From contig DAHWGZ010000082.1 in the NCBI GenBank assembly GCA_027335965.1, forward strand, positions 1-6,913: DNA of 6,913 nucleotides, in the 5' to 3' direction. This document shows positions 1 through 5,546 of this stretch, one piece after another; position 1 is the stretch's first letter, and each line of letters opens with the position of its first letter. The notes under the pieces were generated by a model. That model ran no database searches, had not been told where the DNA came from, and saw only the letters and a list, made by a program, of their open reading frames with translations. Source of the DNA: Acidiferrobacter sp. GTDB taxonomy: Bacteria; Pseudomonadota; Gammaproteobacteria; Acidiferrobacterales; Acidiferrobacteraceae. The translations under genes were made by a program, and so were the position numbers.

Positions 1-1182
1 TATAATATTCATCCGTTTCCTGCCCGCATGGCACCCGAGCTCGCCCTGCGTAAGACCAAGGATCTAGAACGTAACTCGGTCGTCCTCGATCCGATGGTCG
101 GCTCCGGCACTGTGCTCAAGGCAGCGGCGCAAAACGGGCACCGATGCATCGGCTTTGACATCGATCCGCTCGCCGTCCTTATGACGACGGCAGCAACGAC
201 GCGGCTGAATACCACTCGGTTAGATCGCTTGGCCCGGCTTCTGATAGATCGTGCATCCCGGTTGCGCCAGCGGGACATCGATTTGCCCTGGTTCGACCGC
301 GAAACTGCGGAGTTCGCGGAATATTGGTTTGCCGCGAAACAGCGCCTTGCGCTCAAGAAAATCGCACATGTCCTTCATCATAGCGCTGTTTTATCTGACA
401 ATTCTGCCGAGGCTTGTGCGTTACGGATTGCGGTAAGCCGGCTCATCATCACAAAGGAGTCCGGGGCGTCTCTGGCACGCGATGTGTCTCACAGCCGTCC
501 GCACCGAGTCATTGATGATAATGATTTTGATGTATTCGAACGGCTCGAAAAATCCGTTGATGGCATCAGGAGCCGATTCGAGGAAGGAAGCTGCGACGTA
601 CGGCCGCGCGTCCGATTGGGTGATGCCCGTCGCCTCACAGGGATACGCGACCACAGCATTGATATGGTAATGACATCGCCACCATATCTTAATGCGATTG
701 ATTATATGCGAGGCCACCGCCTCTCACTAATATGGCTAGGATACGGAATTGATGAACTTCGTCGTATTCGCTCCGACAGCGTCGGTGCCGAACGAGGACC
801 GGACAGCGACATATCCGAATCTGTTCGAAGCGTTCGCGACGCTCTGGGTGCAATACATGAGCTTCCCAACCGCCACCAAAAGATGGTCGACCGCTATTGC
901 CTTGACCTGACCCTGATGCTGCGGCAGGTGGCAAGAGTTCTTAAGAGTGATGGCTGCGCAGTGTTTGTAATCGGGAATTCGTGCCTAAAGGATGTCTTTG
1001 TTTCCAATTCCCGCGGGGTGCAGATGGCCGCTCATTTGGCCGGACTGCACCTCCTCACTGAAACGGAACGCGAACTCCCTTCGTCGAGCCGGTATCTCCC
1101 GATGCCGACCGACAAAACGTCGGCACTCGGGCGAAGGATACGCACCGAAACGATATTAACCTTCAAACTATCCGGGCAGTAG
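1..1182 (+). CDS. Site-specific DNA methyltransferase (N4-cytosine/N6-adenine type), 5' end outside window
   Basis: An AdoMet-dependent enzyme that probably methylates an exocyclic amino group of a base in DNA. The frame is open from base 1. An ATG at 28 exists, but the conserved N-terminal stretch HPFPARMAPELA already begins at base 10, so the true start lies upstream of the window. Numbering from the ATG at 28, motif I (the AdoMet loop DPMVGSGT) is at residues 21-28 and the acidic GFDID follows at 42-46. The catalytic motif IV TSPPY is at 216-220, followed by LNAIDYMRGHRLSLIWLG, typical of this methylase family. The serine form (SPPY rather than DPPY) is commoner in N4-cytosine enzymes, but target base and site cannot be read here. 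Motif I precedes motif IV with about 190 residues between, which may hold target-recognition sequence. A C-terminal GNS...RYLPMP...E.ILTF pattern matches complete family members, so the 3' end looks intact. It is probably co-transcribed with the ATPase gene 8 bases downstream. Confidence 0.88.
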   Translation, partial: YNIHPFPARMAPELALRKTKDLERNSVVLDPMVGSGTVLKAAAQNGHRCIGFDIDPLAVLMTTAATTRLNTTRLDRLARLLIDRASRLRQRDIDLPWFDRETAEFAEYWFAAKQRLALKKIAHVLHHSAVLSDNSAEACALRIAVSRLIITKESGASLARDVSHSRPHRVIDDNDFDVFERLEKSVDGIRSRFEEGSCDVRPRVRLGDARRLTGIRDHSIDMVMTSPPYLNAIDYMRGHRLSLIWLGYGIDELRRIRSDSVGAERGPDSDISESVRSVRDALGAIHELPNRHQKMVDRYCLDLTLMLRQVARVLKSDGCAVFVIGNSCLKDVFVSNSRGVQMAAHLAGLHLLTETERELPSSSRYLPMPTDKTSALGRRIRTETILTFKLSGQ

Positions 1183-1190
1183 ATGCGGCT

Positions 1191-3041
1191 ATGACAGACT
1201 CTTTCGACCTCACCAAGATTAAGGCGAGGGCAAAACTGCCCAACCGTTATGCTAAGCAGCTAGCCCGACTGCGCACGGCCGGCACGGCGACAGGTTGTAT
1301 CGAGCAGGCTGTCGAAGGAGCCATCACCAATCTCGCCAAGGCCAAAAAAGCCTCTTTGATTATCTATGGAGAGCCACAGAGCGGTAAGACCGAGATGATG
1401 ATTTGTTTGACCGCGAAGCTCCTCGATCTGGGCCATCGCGTCATTGTCCATCTTCTCAACGACAATGTTGATCTGCTGTCCCAGAATCTGCGCCGCTTCA
1501 AAAGCTCCGCGCTCGCGCCCACTCCCAAAATATCGCCTGAGATCGTCGGCTCAGGGATCGATTTTTCGAAGCAGGAGCTTATTGTTTTCTGCAAGAAAAA
1601 CGCGCGGGATTTGGATAAATTTATTGCCCGCATCAAGGGCTTGAAAGGCGTGGTTGTCATCGATGATGAAGCGGACTACGCGACACCAAATTCCAAGGTC
1701 AACAAGAAGCAGAAAAGTCCAATCAACAATCTCATAGAGAAGCTTATTGGCGCTGACGGTTATTATATTGGTGTCACCGCTACGCCCGCGCGCCTGGACC
1801 TCAATCACACCTTAGGAAACAAAGCTGAACATTGGGTTCAGTTCCCTGCGCATGAGGCTTATACTGGACAGGACGTTTTCTTCCCAATTGACGGACCCCC
1901 CAAATATAATAGGGTGATGTTGGGTCCGAAAAATGATCCTAAAGATGCATGCGAAGCGCTGCTGCGCTTTCTGGTGCGCTCTGCATTCCTCAACTGCTAT
2001 GTGAACACCCCGGAAAAAAACTACAGCTTTCTCGTCCACACCAGCGGAAAAAAGAATGACCATGAAGCGGACCGTGTCGCTATTGAGACTGAAATGGCGG
2101 TGCTCACTAATATAGAGCATCGCGAATTTCCGAATGCTATTCGCCGGATTTTCAAGTGCGCTACCAAACTGTACCCACAATCAGACCCAAATCGTATAGC
2201 AGAGTATGTCGTCGAGAACGCGTCGAGGGTGAGCACGATTGTCTTAAATAGTGAGCGGGATCGAAAATCCGCCGGGGATAATCCGACCGAGCCGACATCG
2301 CCTTTCACTGTCATCATCGGCGGCAATATCATATCACGCGGTGTCACATTTCCGAACTTGCTAGGGATGTATTTCACGCGCGACGTCACGCATAAGCTCC
2401 AGCAAGACACATATATCCAGCGCGCCAGAATGTTTGGGGCGCGCGGCGAATATCTGGAGCATTTCGAGCTGACTATTCCCAAAGAGTTGTATCATGATTG
2501 GCAACGCTGCTTCATTTTCCATCGGCTGGCGCTTTACACTATTAAGGAAAACTTGGGGTCCCCGGTCTGGATCGGTAATAATAGAATTTCCGTGACCTCA
2601 GCGTCAAGCATAGACGATTCTGCAGTTATGTTTAATAGAGGCGAATTGTCATTTCAGATTTTCGACCTGACGGACGATGTACGTGCTCTTCTAGCACAGC
2701 CCACAATGGGCACAAAGCCGCTCTGGGCTTTGCGAAAAAAAATCGGCAATGCCAGCCTCCCGGAATTCTTAATAAAATATATCGAGCGAACGTGTCCCCA
2801 CGGCGACGATTCTATCGTGACCCACGTGCCAGCCGATATTTCTGGTCAGACCAGCGAGGGGACAAACGTAGAATCGATAATGCGCGACAAGGGGTTCTTT
2901 GGAAAGTCCCAACTACAAGAAGATAAGTTTCCGAATGCTGTGCATCATCTGAAGGTCTTCTTTAATAAGGACAGGAAGGCGCGGGTATTTTACAAACTAC
3001 GCGGAATCGAATTGGTTTGTTCGTCGGATTTCCGTAGGTGA
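1191..3041 (+). CDS. Superfamily-2 helicase-like ATPase with Z1-like C-terminal half; probable defence/R-M partner
   Basis: A 616-residue protein with an SF2 motor. Walker A GEPQSGKT is at residues 60-67, the DEAD-box-like VVVIDDEAD at 154-162, and motif III GVTATPA at 194-200. The second lobe has GGNIISRGVTF at 377-387 and an arginine-rich QDTYIQRARMFGARG at 405-419. This GGN.(I/L)SRG.T ... DT..Q..R.FG.R layout is the signature I associate with Z1-domain proteins, known from operons with MutL/MORC-like ATPases, nucleases and DNA methylases. Residues about 450-616 match nothing I recognise. No signal peptide or membrane segment is visible, so it is probably cytosolic. The ATG at 1191 follows the methylase stop by 8 bases with only a weak Shine-Dalgarno, suggesting translational coupling; an ATG at 1183 hits a stop after three codons. 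Expected role (inference): ATP-driven translocation or remodelling on DNA or RNA in a restriction or anti-phage system. Family assignment is by motif only. Confidence 0.8.
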   Translation: MTDSFDLTKIKARAKLPNRYAKQLARLRTAGTATGCIEQAVEGAITNLAKAKKASLIIYGEPQSGKTEMMICLTAKLLDLGHRVIVHLLNDNVDLLSQNLRRFKSSALAPTPKISPEIVGSGIDFSKQELIVFCKKNARDLDKFIARIKGLKGVVVIDDEADYATPNSKVNKKQKSPINNLIEKLIGADGYYIGVTATPARLDLNHTLGNKAEHWVQFPAHEAYTGQDVFFPIDGPPKYNRVMLGPKNDPKDACEALLRFLVRSAFLNCYVNTPEKNYSFLVHTSGKKNDHEADRVAIETEMAVLTNIEHREFPNAIRRIFKCATKLYPQSDPNRIAEYVVENASRVSTIVLNSERDRKSAGDNPTEPTSPFTVIIGGNIISRGVTFPNLLGMYFTRDVTHKLQQDTYIQRARMFGARGEYLEHFELTIPKELYHDWQRCFIFHRLALYTIKENLGSPVWIGNNRISVTSASSIDDSAVMFNRGELSFQIFDLTDDVRALLAQPTMGTKPLWALRKKIGNASLPEFLIKYIERTCPHGDDSIVTHVPADISGQTSEGTNVESIMRDKGFFGKSQLQEDKFPNAVHHLKVFFNKDRKARVFYKLRGIELVCSSDFRR

Positions 3042-3422
3042 TCTGGTAACATTCCCTAATGCATTCCGTGCGCGACTGTCACGCGCCACGATCCGGATGT
3101 TCCATAAAATAAAATGGTTGTAGTTAATTCTGGGGTTGCGCTCAAGACTCGCGACGATTTCTGGTACTCATTCATTTCTCTGGTTCGGTGAACGCGCGCT
3201 AGGTATGGGAGGCTAAGTGACTCCCGGGGGTTGCTGTGCGTGTGAACCATCGGAAATATTGGACGCGGTCGTTGCTAAATGTCAGCTACCGGCGGAGGCA
3301 ACCGACCAGGATGGGCGACACCACCCATTCGATACGGGCGCCTGATTGCCACCATGGGTCGCGAGCCGCCAATTAGTATGGGCTAAGAAGCGCTGCGGAG
3401 TAGGTCAGGTCTCGTTTAGGCA
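3042..3422. other. Gene-free stretch between the ATPase operon and the recombinase remnant
   Basis: About 380 bases with no ORF that looks like a protein on either strand. The short open frames here have no family motif and no convincing ribosome binding site. It contains an AT-rich patch at about 3101-3130 and small inverted repeats (GGGAG at 3207-3211 with CTCCC at 3221-3225; TGGTTC at 3181-3186 with GAACCA at 3243-3248). No tRNA, CRISPR or obvious attachment site is visible. Because it ends against a truncated recombinase, it may be decayed mobile-element DNA; that is inference. Confidence 0.5.
3067..3090 (+). terminator. Weak hairpin after the methylase/ATPase operon
   Basis: A stem formed by bases 3067-3074 and 3082-3090 (eight pairs with one bulged C, 7-base loop) lies 25 bases after the ATPase stop. 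There is no T tract after it, so if it acts in termination it is not a classical intrinsic terminator. It may simply be a chance GC palindrome. Confidence 0.25.
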
Positions 3423-3536
3423 CTACCCCAGCCTCCCCACCAAATCCTTCGCCTTGAGATGGGTATACCGCTTCAGCATCTGCAGGGTCTTGTGCCCCGT
3501 AATCGCCGCGACCTCCACGTGGTTGAGCCCTCGAAG
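3423..3536 (-). pseudogene. C-terminal remnant of a tyrosine recombinase (phage-type integrase)
   Basis: Reading the - strand into the TAG at 3425-3423 gives an in-frame tail ending GLNHVEV, then AAITGHKTLQMLKRYTHL, then about ten more residues. This is the conserved C-terminal box of tyrosine recombinases: the GHK histidine region and, nine residues after that histidine, the RYTH tyrosine expected to be the catalytic nucleophile. Such proteins are usually about 300-400 residues and cut and rejoin DNA at att or res sites. Here only about 38 codons are recognisable. The frame stays open further upstream, but the residues (RSDP, WPARR and so on) no longer look like an integrase, and the catalytic arginine box (HDLRH-like) is absent. 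The fragment has no start or ribosome binding site, so it should be inactive. It probably marks a deletion or insertion breakpoint near 3536. Confidence 0.82.
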
Positions 3537-3608
3537 GTCCCTGGGATCGGATCGCCGCGCAGGCCACGCCGACCCCCTCCTACCGTCCCTGAAAAGGCCC
3601 CTAGTTTC

Positions 3609-3653
3609 GATGACGCATCATTGAAATATTCTGAATAAAGATGAGTCGTCATC
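3609..3653. promoter_or_regulatory. Twin palindromic operator candidate (GATGA-N4-TCAT, two copies)
   Basis: Two copies of the same 14-bp dyad occur: GATGACGCATCATT at 3609-3622 and GATGAGTCGTCATC at 3640-3653. The second is perfect over its five-base arms; the first differs at its last base. Starts are 31 bp apart, close to three helical turns, so dimers bound to both would face the same side of the DNA. The second copy abuts a TATAAT box at 3654-3659, the position expected for a repressor site. No regulator for it can be named. The 31-residue product encoded just downstream or the KfrA-like protein at 3974-4600 are candidates only by proximity. Confidence 0.55.
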
Positions 3654-3659
3654 TATAAT
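3631..3659 (+). promoter_or_regulatory. Sigma70-type promoter of the 31-codon gene
   Basis: A perfect -10 TATAAT is at 3654-3659. The best -35 at 17-bp spacing is CTGAAT (3631-3636), only three of six matches, while a better TTGAAA at 3621-3626 is too far (27 bp). The promoter may therefore be weak or activator-assisted. The second palindrome fills most of the spacer. Transcription would start near 3666. Confidence 0.5.
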
Positions 3660-3689
3660 AGGCCACAGAAGCAGCATAGGAGCATCGCT

Positions 3690-3785
3690 ATGAGCAGGCA
3701 AACCAAGGGGCCCGTGAGCAGGGCAGGCAACCGGGTCGGCGACAACGAAAACAAGGCCCCCAAGCGCGGGCGGCCCGCCTGTTAA
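3690..3785 (+). CDS. 31-aa basic small protein or truncated N-terminus with AT-hook-like KRGRP
   Basis: An ATG at 3690 follows AGGAG (3678-3682) with 7-base spacing, and a promoter lies upstream. The product begins MSRQTKGPVSRAG and ends KAPKRGRPAC before TAA at 3783. It is strongly basic. The KRGRP core resembles an AT-hook, a minor-groove DNA-binding element. No family is recognised. A terminator follows 40 bases later, so the unit looks complete as a micro-gene. Alternatively it is the front end of a longer DNA-binding protein whose remainder was lost. The well-formed expression signals argue that it is, or recently was, expressed; function is unknown. Confidence 0.45.
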   Translation: MSRQTKGPVSRAGNRVGDNENKAPKRGRPAC

Positions 3786-3824
3786 ATCGCACCCTAAAGG
3801 CGCCACCGATTCGCGGCTTAATGG

Positions 3825-3846
3825 GGCCACGGCAAAGTGGCCTTTT
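3825..3846 (+). terminator. Intrinsic terminator of the 31-codon transcription unit
   Basis: GGCCAC (3825-3830) pairs with GTGGCC (3837-3842) around a 6-base loop and is followed directly by TTTT (3843-3846). This is a classical rho-independent layout on the + strand, 40 bases after the stop at 3785. The stem can extend by G.T pairs into the T tract. On the - strand it has no T tract, so it probably serves only the + transcript. Confidence 0.6.
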
Positions 3847-3919
3847 CCCGGTTTCGGATGGGTTCGTTTTACGGGGTTTTTGGCAAGCTGACAAGGGCCT
3901 CGAAATCCCATCTCGTGAG

Positions 3920-3952
3920 GGCGGGGCGGCAGACGTAGAGGGCCGCCCCGCC
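3920..3952 (-). terminator. Perfect 11-bp GC hairpin downstream of the KfrA-like gene
   Basis: GGCGGGGCGGC (3920-3930) and GCCGCCCCGCC (3942-3952) form a perfect 11-bp inverted repeat with an 11-base loop. It starts 21 bases beyond the stop of the KfrA-like gene on the - strand. No T run follows on either strand, so it may be a transcription-end or RNA-stabilising hairpin, or a protein-binding palindrome. Confidence 0.5.
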
Positions 3953-3973
3953 GGGGTGATGGAGAAGCGCGGT

Positions 3974-4600
3974 TTAGGCGGGCTGCGCGGGAGAGGATGT
4001 GGCGGGGCCCGCAGGCGGCGTTTGCGCCGCCAGCACACCCAGGAGGCGCCCGCATTCGGCGCTCTTTTGCGCATGACGCTCGTGCGCCTGAGCGAGATCG
4101 GTTTTGAGTTCCGCGATCCGGGCGTCACGTTCGGCGATGGTCGCGCGACACACTGCCTGCGCGGCCTCGCAGGCAGCTCCTTGGGCGCGCCACTGTTCGA
4201 TCGCGGAGGCCTGGTCGCGCAGTGTGGCCTCGGCCTCGCGGATGCCGGCCTCGAGTCGCGCGACCTCTTGCAGGGCCTCCTGGATCGCGGCCTGGCCGGC
4301 CTGCTCCTGGGTCGCGGCCTGGGCCCGGATGGTATCGATCTCCTGGCGCGCGAGCGTGCATGCGGCCATCCAGACGGCGGTCAGGGCCTGGGTAGCCGCG
4401 GCCGCGATCGCCGGCGGCAGCACGAGAGGGGGCGGCGCCTCGGTGTGCGCCCGCCAGGTACGCAGATGCTGCGCGACGGTGGTGAAGCTGCCGGCGCCGA
4501 GCGCCTGACGCACGGCCTGGACGGTGACGGTCTGACCGCGATCGCGCAGCTCGGACGCGGCGGCAAAGACCTGTTCGGGTGTGATGCCTGGGCGGGACAT
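3974..4600 (-). CDS. KfrA-like DNA-binding protein (KfrA_N HTH plus coiled coil)
   Basis: A 208-residue protein. Residues about 5-50 (GITPEQVFAAASELRDRG, then TVQAVRQALGAGSFTTVAQ, then HLRTWR) match the KfrA N-terminal DNA-binding domain. Residues about 85-190 are a long Ala/Glu/Gln/Arg-rich heptad-like coiled coil, and the tail is Pro/Ala-rich. KfrA proteins are plasmid-encoded, self-repressing DNA binders linked to stable inheritance. Related KfrA_N proteins accompany tyrosine recombinases, such as TnpT of Tn4651-type transposons (recalled family knowledge). I chose the ATG at 4600 because AAAGGAG (4606-4612) lies 5 bases upstream and the conserved domain begins immediately after it; the frame extends upstream to 4711 but that part is repeat and leader. 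It is shorter than typical KfrA (about 300 or more residues). Tandem repeats in its upstream region suggest autoregulation. It is in the same orientation as istB but appears to have its own promoter, and it could be a remnant of plasmid or transposon backbone. Confidence 0.8.
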   Translation of the reverse strand: MSRPGITPEQVFAAASELRDRGQTVTVQAVRQALGAGSFTTVAQHLRTWRAHTEAPPPLVLPPAIAAAATQALTAVWMAACTLARQEIDTIRAQAATQEQAGQAAIQEALQEVARLEAGIREAEATLRDQASAIEQWRAQGAACEAAQAVCRATIAERDARIAELKTDLAQAHERHAQKSAECGRLLGVLAAQTPPAGPATSSPAQPA

Positions 4601-4621
4601 AAGATCTCCTTTGATAGCGCC

Positions 4622-4666
4622 ATCCCCGCAGGTCCTGACCACCTCGGTGTGCGGCCATGCGGGGAT
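4622..4666. repeat. 9-bp inverted repeat in the KfrA-like gene leader
   Basis: ATCCCCGCA (4622-4630) and TGCGGGGAT (4658-4666) are perfect complements with 27 bases between them. They sit between the ribosome binding site and the upstream tandem repeats, in the 5' untranslated leader on the - strand. The element could be an operator or an RNA leader hairpin. Confidence 0.45.
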
Positions 4667-4680
4667 CGCATCATGCTGTA

Positions 4681-4704
4681 ACGTAATATCGTAATATCGT
4701 AATA
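4681..4704. repeat. Three tandem 8-bp repeats (WCGTAATA), candidate KfrA-like operator or iterons
   Basis: ACGTAATA (4681-4688), TCGTAATA (4689-4696) and TCGTAATA (4697-4704) are head to tail without spacers, and ACGTCAT continues as a degenerate fourth unit. The patch is strikingly AT-rich within GC-rich flanks. It lies about 80-105 bases upstream of the start of the KfrA-like gene and overlaps its likely -10, as expected for an autoregulatory site. Short tandem iterons of a replication or partition locus are the alternative; no replication gene is visible. Confidence 0.6.
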
Positions 4705-4718
4705 ACGTCATGCCGCAA
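4691..4718 (-). promoter_or_regulatory. Candidate promoter of the KfrA-like gene overlapping the tandem repeats
   Basis: On the - strand TTGCGG (4718-4713) and TATTAC (4696-4691) are separated by 16 bases, giving partial -35 and -10 matches. The -10 lies inside the second 8-bp repeat. Because the repeats generate several TATTAC words, the exact -10 is ambiguous. Confidence 0.3.
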
Positions 4719-4725
4719 CGGTATG

Positions 4726-5520
4726 TCAGGCCCCGTCGGTGCGGTCCCGAGGCTGGCCCCCGGAGGGAGGCGCGGCGGGATCGGAAGACAGAGGGCGCGG
4801 CTTGCGGTGGCTTGCGCCATCAAGGACCACCCGATAGGCCCCGTCTTGCAGGCGGTCGAGGGTCGCGGCGGCCAACAGCTTGTTCGGAAAGGCGCTCGGC
4901 CATTCGTTCCAATCCAGGTTGCTTGTGATGATGCAGCTGCCGCGCTCATAGCGTTCCGCGATGAGGTCGTGGAAGTCCTCGTCCTCGGGGGATCGCAGCG
5001 GACGTAGACCGAAATCATCGACGATGAGGACATCGACCCGGGCAAGCTGCTTCAACTTCCGGTCGTAGCCCTGCGTGGCGCGCGCCGCGCGCATCTGCGC
5101 GAGCAACCGCGCCTGGGAGGCGAACACGACATCGAAGCCTTGACGCAGCGCGCAGTGCCCCAAGGCTTGGGCCAGGTGGCTCTTGCCGGTGCCGGTCGGC
5201 CCCACGATCAAGACCGGGGCCTTCTCGGTCACGAACCGGCCGGTGGCGAGATCCGCGATGAGTGCGTGCGGGGCCGAGGGCCGTTCGGCGAAGTCGAAGC
5301 GATCCAGGGTCTTGTCGGCGAGCACCTGGGACCTGCGCAGGCGCTGGGCAAACTGGCGCTGCTCGCGGCGCGCCACTTCGTCTTGGATCAAGAGCGCCAG
5401 GAAGTCGGTGTAGGCGAGCTGTCCGGCGATGGCTTGCCGGTTACGGGCCTCCAGCGAGTCGAGGATGCCCGACAGGCGCAGCTGCTTTAGGTACGGCACA
5501 AGGGATGGCATGGGATTCAT
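4726..5520 (-). CDS. istB: IS21-family helper ATPase IstB
   Basis: A 264-residue AAA+ ATPase of the DnaC/IstB type that assists the IstA transposase in target selection and strand transfer. Walker A GPTGTGKSH is at residues 107-115, Walker B VLIVDDFG at 164-171, a sensor-1-like TSN at 199-201, and LDRL at 221-224 in the usual arginine region. The N-terminal helical region (LKQLRLSGILDSLEAR) that typically begins IstB is present. Length and motif order are normal, so it looks intact; the Pro/Gly-rich tail after residue 240 is variable sequence. The ATG at 5520 is supported by AAGGAG at 5528-5533 with a 7-base spacer. It begins 26 bases after the istA stop and is probably co-transcribed with it. 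The stop overlaps the suspected end of the element. Confidence 0.93.
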   Translation of the reverse strand: MNPMPSLVPYLKQLRLSGILDSLEARNRQAIAGQLAYTDFLALLIQDEVARREQRQFAQRLRRSQVLADKTLDRFDFAERPSAPHALIADLATGRFVTEKAPVLIVGPTGTGKSHLAQALGHCALRQGFDVVFASQARLLAQMRAARATQGYDRKLKQLARVDVLIVDDFGLRPLRSPEDEDFHDLIAERYERGSCIITSNLDWNEWPSAFPNKLLAAATLDRLQDGAYRVVLDGASHRKPRPLSSDPAAPPSGGQPRDRTDGA

Positions 5521-5546
5521 GGGAAAGCTCCTTAAAAGGGTCTGTG

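Noticed and set aside
3056..3250. Short - strand open frame after the ATPase gene
   Set aside because: No family resemblance and no convincing ribosome binding site; its composition looks random.
3373..3567. - strand open frame of 64 codons over the recombinase remnant
   Set aside because: It is in a different frame from the recombinase tail, which shows the conserved GHK...RYTH motif; this one is a shadow.
3601..3660. Palindromes considered as terminal inverted repeats of a transposon
   Set aside because: The two copies are direct repeats of a self-complementary motif immediately upstream of a TATAAT box, which fits operators better; no partner end was found.
4125..4658. - strand open frame of 177 codons overlapping the KfrA-like gene
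   Set aside because: It is an Arg/Gly/Pro-rich alternative frame of the KfrA-like gene, lacking its ribosome binding site and KfrA_N pattern.
3821..4681. Long + strand open frame of 286 codons
   Set aside because: It lies antisense to the KfrA-like gene, is Gly/Arg-rich as GC-rich shadows usually are, begins inside a terminator hairpin and has no family motif or ribosome binding site.
4681..4704. Tandem repeats considered as a CRISPR array
   Set aside because: Units are only 8 bp and abut each other with no spacers; no cas genes are present.
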